Shown one piece after another: positions 1 to 8,746 of a DNA stretch of 64,000 nt (the first letter of the stretch is position 1; each line of letters starts with the position of its first letter). The stretch comes from Acidobacteriota bacterium (lineage in GTDB: Bacteria; Acidobacteriota; Thermoanaerobaculia; Thermoanaerobaculales; Thermoanaerobaculaceae). Under the pieces are notes generated by a model. That model saw only the letters and a program-made list of their open reading frames with translations, did no database searches and was not told where the DNA came from. The stretch is from positions 61,754 to 125,753 of the forward strand of contig JACQZW010000020.1 in assembly GCA_016213675.1 (NCBI GenBank), in the 5' to 3' direction. The translations under genes and the position numbers were made by a program.

Positions 1-64
1 GACTCGCCTCCGACCCCCCGCCGCCCGGCCGCCAGCCGCCGAACCTTCGGTCCGTGGGCCCGGC

Positions 65-1654
65 ATGGCCGGCCGGTACAATGCCGATGTGCTCGTGAGG
101 AAGCTGCCGGTGATCACGGCGGTGACCGCTGCGGCCGCAGCGTGGACCGCGTCGCGCTCGGCGCTGTTCCTTCCGCTGTTCTGGGTCGCGCTCCTGCTGG
201 GCGTCCTGGCGCTGCCGCCAGACCGGCGGCGCCTGTTCGGGACGCGCTGGCTGGTCGCCGGATGCGCCCTTCTCCTGGTCTCGTGGGTGGTCGCGCTCGA
301 CCACGAGTTGGCGATGCGGCACTTGCTGCTCGCGCTCGGCGCGGTGATGCTGTTCGGGCTGACCCGTGTGGCGGCCCCCGGGGACCGCGTCGTCGACTCC
401 GTCGCGCTCGCGATCGCCGCCACGTCGCTCGTCGCGCTCGGGCAGTGGGCCTCCGGGCTCGGCGGAGCCCTCGAGATGGTGGACACCCTGGCCCCGGCGC
501 TTCGCGAGGCGGCGGCGACGCGCCTTGCCGGTGGCCGGGTCTTCGGGACCTCGGCGCTCCCCGGCCACTTCGCGGCGCTGCTGCTGCTCGCCGTGCCGCT
601 CCTGGCAAGCCGGGTCGCCGGCACCCGCGGCCGCTGGCGGGTGACTCGGGCGCTCGTCCTGCTGCCGCTGGCCGTGGCGTTCGCCCTGACCCGGTCGCTC
701 GCGGGGTTCCTCGTCGGCGGGGCACTCGTGCCGCTCGCGGCAGCCGGGCGGGGCGTGCGGCGCTGGCACGTGGTCGCCGCCGGGGCGATCGCGGTCGCGG
801 CGGTGGGCGTGGCGGCGACGCGCGCCGACCTCGGCCGGCTCGAGCCACTCGCGCTGCGCTGGGTCAACTGGCGGACCACGGCCGGCGTGGCCGCCGCCCA
901 CCCGTGGACGGGGGTCGGCCTCGGCGGCGTCGGACAGGCCGGGCTCGTGCTGCCGGGCGCCGCCGAGAACATCACGCCGTACACCCACAACACCTGGCTG
1001 CAGCTCGTCGCCGAGCTCGGCCTCGCCGGGGTCGGCGTGGTCGTCGCCGGGGCGTGGGCGATCGCCGGTCTGATCCGGCGCTCCCTCGCCGACCATCGCC
1101 CGCTCGCCCTCGCCGTCGCGGTCCTGCCGCTCCACAACCTGGTCGACTTCTCGGCGTACGCGCCCGAGGTGGTGCTCCCCTGGGCCTTCCTCGCCGGAGC
1201 CCTGGCGAGCCGGTCCGCGCCGGCACCCGCGCGGCCGGTGCCCGCGGCGGCGCTCGTCCCCGTTCTCGCACTCGGCTGCCTGCTCTCGACGGCCGGGTGG
1301 CGAGCCGAGACGGGCCTGGCCCGGGCGACCGCCGGACCCCCGGCGGAGACGGCGGAGCGCGCCCTGGCCGCCGCGCGTTGGACGCCGTGGGCGTTGACGC
1401 CGGTCCTGGTCGCGGCCGACGCCCTGCGGTCGGGCTCCGGTAGCGCCGACGCGCTCAGGGCGACCGACGCGGCTCTGGCCGACCGCTGGTGGGTCCGGCC
1501 GCGCTCGGCGGCATGGGCCGAGTCTCGGGCCATGCTGCTGCTCGCGCAGGGCCGTCCCGGCGAGGCGGAGGTGTGGGCGCGGGAGGCGCGGCGACGTGCC
1601 CCCCACCGGGGGGAGCTGGCGGCGCTCGAGGACGCATGCAGACTCGCGCACTGA
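65..1654 (+). CDS. O-antigen ligase / polymerase-like membrane protein
   Basis: A 529-residue polytopic membrane protein of the Wzy/WaaL type, expected to join or polymerise oligosaccharide units at the periplasmic face of the inner membrane. It shows about ten to twelve hydrophobic helices and, near residues 305-319, a THNTWLQLVAELGL stretch matching the conserved HNxxLxxLxExGL motif of the Wzy_C domain. The last ~110 residues are soluble, alanine-rich and helical, like a degenerate TPR tail. The next gene starts 19 bases before this stop, so the two are probably translationally coupled. The start is uncertain: ATG at 65 lacks a clear ribosome site and GTG codons at 89 and 95 are alternatives. 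WaaL-type ligase and Wzy-type polymerase cannot be told apart by sequence. Confidence 0.72.
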   Translation: MAGRYNADVLVRKLPVITAVTAAAAAWTASRSALFLPLFWVALLLGVLALPPDRRRLFGTRWLVAGCALLLVSWVVALDHELAMRHLLLALGAVMLFGLTRVAAPGDRVVDSVALAIAATSLVALGQWASGLGGALEMVDTLAPALREAAATRLAGGRVFGTSALPGHFAALLLLAVPLLASRVAGTRGRWRVTRALVLLPLAVAFALTRSLAGFLVGGALVPLAAAGRGVRRWHVVAAGAIAVAAVGVAATRADLGRLEPLALRWVNWRTTAGVAAAHPWTGVGLGGVGQAGLVLPGAAENITPYTHNTWLQLVAELGLAGVGVVVAGAWAIAGLIRRSLADHRPLALAVAVLPLHNLVDFSAYAPEVVLPWAFLAGALASRSAPAPARPVPAAALVPVLALGCLLSTAGWRAETGLARATAGPPAETAERALAAARWTPWALTPVLVAADALRSGSGSADALRATDAALADRWWVRPRSAAWAESRAMLLLAQGRPGEAEVWAREARRRAPHRGELAALEDACRLAH

Positions 1655-3363
1655 AGGACGCGCCGGCGCTGCTCGTGCCCCTGGCGGCGCTGTGGGTGGC
1701 GACCGCCCGCGGCGTCGCCCTCGCGCCGCTCGTGGCCGCTGCCACCGCCGCGCTCGCACTCGGGCTGGCGACGGTTGCGGTTCGGGGCGGGGTGCGGCGG
1801 GAGCCGGCGCTGGCGTGGCTGGCCGGCCTCGTGGCGTGGTGCGGCGTGGCCGCGGCGCTCCGACCGGTGGCGACGGCGCCGGCGGCGTGGGCGGTGGGCG
1901 CCGGAGTCATCGCGCTCGCACTGGCCTTGGCCGCCGCCTCGCCGCGGGGAGCAGCGTGGGCCGGTCTGGCGGTGGTCGCGGCCGGGACGCTCGTCGCCGG
2001 CTGGCTCGTGCTCGAAGCGGTGGCCGTCGCCGGGCGGCCCGCCGGCCCGCTCGGCAACCCGAACCTGGCGGCGATGGTCGCGCTGCTCGGCCTGCTCACC
2101 GTCCCGAGGATGCGCGCTGGCCCGGTCGTTCGCGCCGGTCTCGCCGTCGTGCTGCTCGGCGGCGTGGTCGCGTCGGGCTCGCGCGGCGGCCTGCTCGCGC
2201 TGCTCGCCGCGTGCGCGACGTGGGCGCTGCTGGCGGCGAGCCGGCGGCAGCGCCACTGGGCGCTGGGAGGCGGTGCAGTCGTGGTCGTCGTCCTCGGCCT
2301 CGTCGTGGCCCGGGAGCGCGACCCGCTGCGTTGGGAGCGGGCCCGCCTGTGGGCGGTCGCGGCGCGCACCGCGCTGGCGGAGCTTCCCATCGGCTGCGGC
2401 CCCGGAGGCTACGGAGACGCCGCCCTGCCGCACAACTTCCCGCGCGACGGTGAGTTCGCCCGCTACCATCGGCTGCCGGGGGTGGCGGAGAGCGACGTCC
2501 TGCAGCTCGCGGCGACGCTCGGCCTGCCCGGACTGATCCTGGCCGGAGGGCTGGCGTGGCGGGTCGCGCGGGGCGCGGGCCGCCGGGGCGCGCCGCTCGT
2601 CGCGGCCGTCGCAGTCGGCGCGCTGGTCAACACCCAACTGGCCGCACCGGTGGTCGCGTGGACGGCCGTCCTGGCGCTGTCGGCCGCCCGGCCTCACCGC
2701 GCACCTCCCACCGTGCGGTTCGGCATCCGGCCCGCTGTTGCGGCCGTCCTCGTCGCGATCGTCGCGATCCCGACCGGCCAGGCCCTGACCTGGCCCTCAC
2801 CCGGGCTGACGCCGGATCCCGAAGCCGTGCTGGCCCGGGCCGAGGTCCAGGCTCGCGGGGCCGGCGGCGACAACCGCAAGCTCGCCGGCGCGGCAGCCGG
2901 AGCGTGGCAGGCGGCGCGGCTACGGCCGCGGTGGGGACGGGCATGGCGACTCGTCGGCGCGATCGCGCTCGAGCGCGCCGGCCGGCGCCGCGAGGCGGCG
3001 CTCGCCGAGGAGGCGGTGACGGCTTTCCGGCGGGCCCGGGAGGACAACCGGAACGACGTCTGGGCCGCGCTCGGCGAGGGGCAGGCGCACCGGCTGCTCG
3101 GCGACGGGGCGTCGGCGCGAGCCGCGTTCCAGGCGGCAGCAGGCGTGGAACCGAACTGCGTGCCGTGCTGGCTCGAGCTGGCGACGCTCGGCGTCGAGAC
3201 CGGCGATGTCGACCAGGCGAGGGCCGCGCTCGAGCGCGCCGAGGCGGCCCGACAGCTCGGGCGGCGGACGACGTTCGTCTCCGGGTACGAGCGGCGCCTG
3301 GCGACCGCCGATCCGGAGCTGCTCGGGCGGCTTCGCGCCAGCCTCGGCGGGGGCGGCCGATGA
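1636..3363 (+). CDS. O-antigen ligase-like membrane protein with C-terminal TPRs
   Basis: A second Wzy_C/O-antigen-ligase-like protein, 575 residues from the ATG at 1636, which overlaps the previous gene by 19 bases. An open frame extends upstream of this ATG, but the hydrophobic N-terminus begins right after MQTRALKDAPALL, so 1636 is the sensible start. The N-terminal ~420 residues are membrane helices. The HN of ALPHNFPRDGEF near residue 266 and the following ESDVLQLAATLGLPGL correspond to the family HN...LxxLGxxG motif. Residues ~420-570 look like tetratricopeptide repeats (paired helices with ALGEGQAHRLLGD and AAGVEPNCVPCWLELA). Two such proteins in tandem suggest separate polymerase and ligase roles, which is inference. 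Confidence 0.7.
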   Translation: MQTRALKDAPALLVPLAALWVATARGVALAPLVAAATAALALGLATVAVRGGVRREPALAWLAGLVAWCGVAAALRPVATAPAAWAVGAGVIALALALAAASPRGAAWAGLAVVAAGTLVAGWLVLEAVAVAGRPAGPLGNPNLAAMVALLGLLTVPRMRAGPVVRAGLAVVLLGGVVASGSRGGLLALLAACATWALLAASRRQRHWALGGGAVVVVVLGLVVARERDPLRWERARLWAVAARTALAELPIGCGPGGYGDAALPHNFPRDGEFARYHRLPGVAESDVLQLAATLGLPGLILAGGLAWRVARGAGRRGAPLVAAVAVGALVNTQLAAPVVAWTAVLALSAARPHRAPPTVRFGIRPAVAAVLVAIVAIPTGQALTWPSPGLTPDPEAVLARAEVQARGAGGDNRKLAGAAAGAWQAARLRPRWGRAWRLVGAIALERAGRRREAALAEEAVTAFRRAREDNRNDVWAALGEGQAHRLLGDGASARAAFQAAAGVEPNCVPCWLELATLGVETGDVDQARAALERAEAARQLGRRTTFVSGYERRLATADPELLGRLRASLGGGGR

Positions 3364-5297
3364 GGCGGTGGTGCGGTCCGGCGGTCGCCGCGCTGCCCGG
3401 CGCCGCGCTGGCCGTGGCGGCGCTGCTCGGTCCGGTCCCGACGCTGCGCGACCTCCCCGGGTATTTCGTCCCCCTGCGCACTCGCACCGCCGAAGTGCTG
3501 CACGGCGAGCGCGGACCGTTCTGGAACGGGGACGTGGGATGCGGGGAGCCCTTCTTCGCCAACCCGCAGTCGGTGCTCCTCTACCCGCCGGCCTGGCTGG
3601 CCGCCGTGCTGCCCGCCGACCGCGCCGTCGGCGTCGAGGTCGGGATGCACCTGGCCTGGCTCGCGGCCGGTTGCGCGCTGCTCGCCCGCCGCCTGGGGGC
3701 CGGCACGCCGTGGCTGGAGGCTGCCGCCGGGTGGGGCGCAGCGCTCGCCGGTCCGCTCGCCGACGCCGCGGGAGTGCTGAACAACCTCGACAGTGTGGCA
3801 TGGCTGCCGTGGCTGGCGCGCGCCGCGCTGGCCGGGTCGCTCCCCGGCACCGCGTTCACCGCGGCCGCGGCGTTCCTCGCCGCCGAGCCGCAGCTCGCCG
3901 TCGTCGCCGGGGCGGTGGCGCTGACCCTGGCGCCGCGGCGGCGGACGCTGGCCGGGCTCGCGCTGGCCGTCGGTCTCGTGGCGGTGCAGGCGCTGCCGTT
4001 CGCGGCCTGGGTGGCGGGAGGGGACCGCGGTCCCGGCAGGGTCTCGATCGACACGGCGGCCGGCAGCCCGGCTCCCGCCGATCTCGTCCGGGCTGTGTTC
4101 CCCGGTGCGCTGCCGGAGGCGGGGAGCGACCGCTTCGTCGCCCACCCGGCGGTGCCGCTCTGGCTGCTCGTCCTCGGCGCACTGGCGGCGTTCGATCGCC
4201 GGCCGGAGGTCCGCCGGCTCGCCTGGTGGGGGTGGGGCCTCGCGTTCGCCGCGGCGCGGGCCGGGCTGCCGGGCGTCCGCGACGCCTGGACGACGGTCAC
4301 CTTCTCGCTGGTCCGCTACCCGGGCCGGCTGGTCTTCCCGGCGCTCGTCGCCCTCGCCCCGGCGGCTGCCGCGGCGGTCGGGGCGCGGCGCTGGCCCCGA
4401 TGGAGCGGCATCGCCGTCGCCACCGTCGGGATGGCGGGGCTCGGGCTCGGGGCGTCGGCGTTGGAGACCGTCGGCGGTGCCGTGGCGGCCGGTGCCGTCC
4501 TCGCGTCGCCGTGGGCGGGCGCGGCGGCGCTCGCCGGCGCGGCGCTGCTCGGCCCGCGGCAGGTCGCGGCGCTGGAGCTCGCTCCGGCCGGGCCGCGTCC
4601 GCCGGCCACCTGCCTCGAGGCACAGCTCGGCCCCGGCCGGTGCTTCGCGGTGCAGCCCTCGCGCGACCAGCTCGCCTGGGTGGCCGGCGAGCCGGTGGGC
4701 CGGGCGACCGCCCTCGGCTGGGGCTACACGCCGCTGCTCGACGGCCGGCGGGCGGTACGCAGCTTCGCGCCCGTGTCGCCGCGGGCGTTCAGCGCGCACC
4801 TCGCCGAGGCCGATCGCGGGCCGGCCGGCCGGTGGTGGCTGGACGCCCTGGCGGCGCGCCGGGTCGTGGCGCATCACCCGGTCGTCGGCTTCACCGAGCT
4901 GTGCCGCGCCGGCGAGCTCGTCGTCCTCGACAACCCGCAGGCGTGGCCCGAGGCGTTCCTTGCCTCCCGGATGCCCGTCCCAGGGGACTCGCTCCTGGTT
5001 GCCGGAGAGGTCGTCGTCGCCGACGCGCGTGACGATGTCGCGACCTGGCGGGTGCGGGCCGGCGCCGCCGGCGGCCTCTTCCTCCGGGCCGCGACCCCGG
5101 ACCCGGGGTGGACATTCCGGGTCGACGGGCGCCGGGCGCTGGTACTGCAGGGTCCCGGGATCATCCACGGCGTCGCGGTCGACGCGGGAGAGCACGAGGT
5201 GCATGCGGTCTATCGGCCGCTGGGTCTGGCGGCGGGCGCGGTGCTCTCGCTACTCTCGGCGCTGGCGGTGGGGATGGTGGCATGGCGACGCTGGTGA
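3360..5297 (+). CDS. YfhO-like polytopic membrane protein
   Basis: A 645-residue membrane protein whose ATG overlaps the previous TGA as ATGA. After a short N-terminal helix comes a periplasmic loop with FWNGDVGCGEPFFANPQS and LLYPPAWL, the signature of YfhO-type proteins and of GT-C-fold glycosyltransferases more generally. About ten hydrophobic helices follow. The soluble C-terminal ~190 residues end in a beta-rich module (TPDPGWTFRVDGRRALVLQG) and a final helix, also typical of YfhO. YfhO proteins have been linked to glycosylation of lipoteichoic acid or lipid-linked sugars, so a lipid-linked sugar transferase role is plausible here but inferred. It sits tightly between polysaccharide genes. 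Confidence 0.62.
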   Translation: MRRWCGPAVAALPGAALAVAALLGPVPTLRDLPGYFVPLRTRTAEVLHGERGPFWNGDVGCGEPFFANPQSVLLYPPAWLAAVLPADRAVGVEVGMHLAWLAAGCALLARRLGAGTPWLEAAAGWGAALAGPLADAAGVLNNLDSVAWLPWLARAALAGSLPGTAFTAAAAFLAAEPQLAVVAGAVALTLAPRRRTLAGLALAVGLVAVQALPFAAWVAGGDRGPGRVSIDTAAGSPAPADLVRAVFPGALPEAGSDRFVAHPAVPLWLLVLGALAAFDRRPEVRRLAWWGWGLAFAAARAGLPGVRDAWTTVTFSLVRYPGRLVFPALVALAPAAAAAVGARRWPRWSGIAVATVGMAGLGLGASALETVGGAVAAGAVLASPWAGAAALAGAALLGPRQVAALELAPAGPRPPATCLEAQLGPGRCFAVQPSRDQLAWVAGEPVGRATALGWGYTPLLDGRRAVRSFAPVSPRAFSAHLAEADRGPAGRWWLDALAARRVVAHHPVVGFTELCRAGELVVLDNPQAWPEAFLASRMPVPGDSLLVAGEVVVADARDDVATWRVRAGAAGGLFLRAATPDPGWTFRVDGRRALVLQGPGIIHGVAVDAGEHEVHAVYRPLGLAAGAVLSLLSALAVGMVAWRRW

Positions 5298-7654
5298 CGG
5301 TTCTCTTCGTGGTGTCCGGGATGGTGGCGCTCGCCTACGAGGTGGTCTGGGTGCGTGCCCTCGGGTTGGTGGTCGGCAACTCGTTGTGGGCGACGACCGC
5401 GGTCGTTGCCGCCTACATGGGTGGGATGGCGATCGGCAACGCGGCGGTGGCCCGCTGGGCGCCGCGGATCCGCCATCACCTGCGCTTCTACGCGGCCGCC
5501 GAGGCGGTCGCGGCGCTGGTGGCGCTGGCGACGGTGCCGGCACTGCACCTGCTCGGCGGCGTGGCCGCGCGCCTCGGGCCCGAGCCGCTCGCCGGGTGGG
5601 GTGTGCCGCTCGCCGGGCGCTTCGCGGTGGCCTGGCTGTTCCTCGCGCTGCCGACCATCGCGATGGGGGCGACGCTGCCGCTGCTGGTCGAGCGGGTCGG
5701 GCACGATGAGGCGCTCGGACGCAGGGTGGCACGGCTGTACGCCGCCAACACCCTCGGGGCGGTGGCCGGGGTGCTGGTCACCGCGTTCGTGGCGCTGCCC
5801 GCGCTCGGCGAGAGGGCGACGCTGGCGGCGGCGGCGACGCTTGGGCTGCTGGTGACCGCGGTCGCGTGGCCGGCCGAGCGCTGGCTCCCGGCGGCCCGTC
5901 CGGCCGCCGCGCCCGCGGCCGCTGCCGGCCGCGCGGCGGCCCGACGTTGGCTGCTCTTCCCGGCGCTGTTCGGTTTCGTCGCCTTGGCCGCGGAGCTGGT
6001 GTGGACGAGAATCCTGCTCCTCCACCTCGGGTCGCGGGTCTACGCCTTCGCGGTGATCCTCGCCGTCTACCTGGCCGGGATCGCCCTCGGCGCGGCGCTC
6101 GCTCGCCGCCTGCCGGGGCGACCCGGAACCGCGCTGGCGGCGTGCCAGGTCGTCCTCGCCGTCGCGATCGCCGCGCAGGTCCCGGCGTTCCGCGTCCTCG
6201 GCGAGGTGCTCGGCTGGCTGGCGGCGGTCCTCCACCCGGTCGGGTTCGCCGGGCTGTGGCTCACCCTCGGCGTCGGGGTCGCGCTGCCGCTGCTCGTCCC
6301 GACGCTGGCGTTCGGCGCGTCGTTCCCGCTGGCGGTCGCGGCCTATCCGCGGGAGGCGACGGCCGCGGTCCGGACCGGCGCCGTCGGCGCGGCCAACACG
6401 CTGGGCGGGATCGTCGGCGCGGTGGCCGGTCCGCTCGTCCTGGTCCCGCTCGTCGGCAGCCAGAACGCGCTGCTCCTGCTCGCACTCGCGGCGGCGGGGA
6501 GCGGCGCCCTGCTGGCTCCCGGGCGGAGGCTGCGGCTGGCGGCCGGCGTCGCCGCCGCGATCGTCGCGGCGACCGCCGTGCTGGCGCCCCGCGGGACGGT
6601 GCTGCGCGGGGCGGCGGTGGTGTCCGACGGGACGGTGACCGCGCTCTCCGAGAGCGCCTCGGCGACCGTCGTGGTCAAGCGGGTGACCGACGCCCGCGGG
6701 AGCTGGGACTCGCTCGAGCTCAACGGCGTCAACGTCGCCGGCACGTCGCCCGAGCTGCGCGCCATCCAGCGACTGCAGGGGCACCTGCCGCTGCTCCTCC
6801 ACCCGCACCCGGAGAAGGTGCTGCACATCGGGTTCGGCTCCGGCGGGACGGCCTGGGCGGTGGCCCAGCACCCGGTCCGTGACATCGTGGTGGCGGAGAT
6901 CTCGCCCGAGGTGCTGGCAACCTCGACCGCCGTGTTCGGCGAGGTCAACCACAACGTGCTGGCGGACCCGCGGGTGCGCGTCGTGCTCAACGACGGCAGG
7001 AACGTGCTGCTCGCCAGCTCGGAGCGGTTCGACGTGATCCTCTCCGACTCGATCCACCCGGTCTACGCCGGGAACTCGACGCTCTACACCCGTGAGTACT
7101 TCGCCTCCTGCCGGGCCCGCCTGCGGCCGGGCGGCGTGGTGTCGATGTGGCTGCCGATGTACTCGCTGTCCGAGGACTCCTACCTCGGGATCATGCGGGC
7201 GTTCGTCGAGGTGTTCCCCAACGCCTGCATCTGGTACGACCCGATCGTCCTCAACGAGTTCACCGTGGTCACCGGCAGCACCGGGGAGGGGCCGGTGCGG
7301 CTGCGCTGGAACGCGATGGCCGAGCCCGCGCTCGCCCCCACCCTCGCCGAGGCCGGCGTGCGGCTGCCGCGCGACCTCGCCGAGATGCTCCTCCTCGGTC
7401 CCGCCGAGATCGCCTTCATCACCAGGGAGGTGGTCCCGCACGTGGACGACTTTCCCGAGGTGGAGTACCGCTCCGGACGGGTTCTCGACCGCGACGGCTC
7501 GTGGCTCGCCAACCTGCGGATGCTCTACACCTTCCGCGCCCGATCGTCGCCGTTCGCCGACTTCCCGGGCGACTGGGGCGCGGCAGCCGCCTCGCGCGAC
7601 GCCAAGCTGGCCGATCAGATCCGAACGCTGGGCCGGCGCGCCGCCGCGCGGTAG
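5282..7654 (+). CDS. Membrane/spermidine-synthase-like fusion protein
   Basis: A 790-residue protein starting at the ATG at 5282, 16 bases inside the previous gene. The first ~490 residues form many hydrophobic helices of the transporter-like type annotated as 'fused MFS/spermidine synthase'. The last ~300 residues are a Rossmann methyltransferase-like domain related to polyamine aminopropyltransferases: VLHIGFGSGGTAWAV near residue 514 is the glycine-rich nucleotide-binding loop, and FDVILSDSIHP near 582-592 is the acidic DxxxxD-type motif. Such fusions are frequent in Acidobacteriota and related phyla, but their substrate is generally unknown. Spermidine synthesis should not be assumed. Its 3' end overlaps the convergent glycosyltransferase gene by 40 bases. 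Confidence 0.75.
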   Translation: MATLVTVLFVVSGMVALAYEVVWVRALGLVVGNSLWATTAVVAAYMGGMAIGNAAVARWAPRIRHHLRFYAAAEAVAALVALATVPALHLLGGVAARLGPEPLAGWGVPLAGRFAVAWLFLALPTIAMGATLPLLVERVGHDEALGRRVARLYAANTLGAVAGVLVTAFVALPALGERATLAAAATLGLLVTAVAWPAERWLPAARPAAAPAAAAGRAAARRWLLFPALFGFVALAAELVWTRILLLHLGSRVYAFAVILAVYLAGIALGAALARRLPGRPGTALAACQVVLAVAIAAQVPAFRVLGEVLGWLAAVLHPVGFAGLWLTLGVGVALPLLVPTLAFGASFPLAVAAYPREATAAVRTGAVGAANTLGGIVGAVAGPLVLVPLVGSQNALLLLALAAAGSGALLAPGRRLRLAAGVAAAIVAATAVLAPRGTVLRGAAVVSDGTVTALSESASATVVVKRVTDARGSWDSLELNGVNVAGTSPELRAIQRLQGHLPLLLHPHPEKVLHIGFGSGGTAWAVAQHPVRDIVVAEISPEVLATSTAVFGEVNHNVLADPRVRVVLNDGRNVLLASSERFDVILSDSIHPVYAGNSTLYTREYFASCRARLRPGGVVSMWLPMYSLSEDSYLGIMRAFVEVFPNACIWYDPIVLNEFTVVTGSTGEGPVRLRWNAMAEPALAPTLAEAGVRLPRDLAEMLLLGPAEIAFITREVVPHVDDFPEVEYRSGRVLDRDGSWLANLRMLYTFRARSSPFADFPGDWGAAAASRDAKLADQIRTLGRRAAAR

Positions 7655-8715
7655 ACCTCGAGCAGGCCGCGGGCGGTGCGCGCCCAGGTCAGCGTGGCGG
7701 CGCGCTCGAGGCCGGAGGCGACCCGCGCCGCCCGCAGCTCCGGCCGGTCGCGGAGGGCGCGGAGGGCGTCGCGCCAGGCCGCGGCGTCGTCGGGGTCGAG
7801 CAGGTCGGCGGCCTCGCCGCACACCTCCGGGAGCGCGCCGGCCCGCGCCGCGACCACCGGGCAGCCGCACGCCATCGCCTCGAGCGCCGGCAGGCCGAAC
7901 CCCTCGTTCCTCGACGGCACGACGAGGGCGAGGGCGTGCCGGTACAGCTCGGCGAGCGCCGCGTCGTCGAGCGCCGTGGCGAACGACACCCGGCCCCCGT
8001 CCAGCATCGGCGCCAGGCGGGGCGAGAGGTCGCGCGCGGGGCCGGCGCCGCAGGCGACCACCAGCGGCGGCAGGTCCTCGGCGCCCGGCAGCCCGAGCAC
8101 CCGCAGCACGACGTCGAGGTTCTTGTGCGCCTCGGTCCCGCCGACGAAGAGCAGGTGGCGGGGTGGGTGCGGGGAGGGCGCCGGCGAGAACGGCGGGCCG
8201 ACGCCGAGGAGGACCCGGACGGCGTCTCCGGCGCCCCGAAGTGCGAGGGCAGCGAACTCCTGCCTGGCATGCTCGGAGATCGCATGGACGAGGCGGGCGC
8301 GGGCCAGCGAGCGGATCGCCATCCGCGCGCGGACCCGCGCCCAACGGCCGGGCGGGGCCGGGAAGCGGAACGGGGTGGCGTCGTAGAACGTCGCGACCAC
8401 GGGGACGGTCATGCCCGGCGGGACGCCCCACGTCGGCAGGTGGAGCGCGTCGACCGGATGTCGGCGGAGCGTCCACGCCCACGCCGGCCCGTCGACGAGA
8501 AACGCGGCACGGCGAGGGCGGGAGAGATGGACGATGGCGGCGGCGCGCGGGTACCATCGAGCCGGGACAGCGACGCCATGCGGCACGAACACGACAATCT
8601 CGCCGGGCGCCTCGTCGAGCAGCGCCTCGGCGAGGCAGCGAGTCACGCGGCCGAACCCGCGATGGGGGTCGAGGAACGCCGCCCGGGCGTCGAGACCGAA
8701 GCGCACCGTGGGCAT
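7615..8715 (-). CDS. Glycosyltransferase family 4 (GT-B fold)
   Basis: A 366-residue cytoplasmic glycosyltransferase of the GT4 type, which transfers a sugar from a nucleotide donor to a lipid-linked glycan. The C-terminal Rossmann domain carries LLFVGGTEAHKNLDVVLRVL, the usual donor-domain opening. PSRNEGFGLPALEAMACGCP (about residues 266-285) is the E-x7-E motif that contacts the nucleotide sugar. It is the only gene of the polysaccharide block on the minus strand. It converges on the preceding gene (40-base overlap) and its start region collides with that of the next gene. Acceptor and sugar cannot be predicted. Confidence 0.85.
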   Translation of the reverse strand: MPTVRFGLDARAAFLDPHRGFGRVTRCLAEALLDEAPGEIVVFVPHGVAVPARWYPRAAAIVHLSRPRRAAFLVDGPAWAWTLRRHPVDALHLPTWGVPPGMTVPVVATFYDATPFRFPAPPGRWARVRARMAIRSLARARLVHAISEHARQEFAALALRGAGDAVRVLLGVGPPFSPAPSPHPPRHLLFVGGTEAHKNLDVVLRVLGLPGAEDLPPLVVACGAGPARDLSPRLAPMLDGGRVSFATALDDAALAELYRHALALVVPSRNEGFGLPALEAMACGCPVVAARAGALPEVCGEAADLLDPDDAAAWRDALRALRDRPELRAARVASGLERAATLTWARTARGLLEVYRAAARRPSVRI

Positions 8716-8746
8716 GATGCCACGCGGCGCGCCGGAGGGCGCTGAG

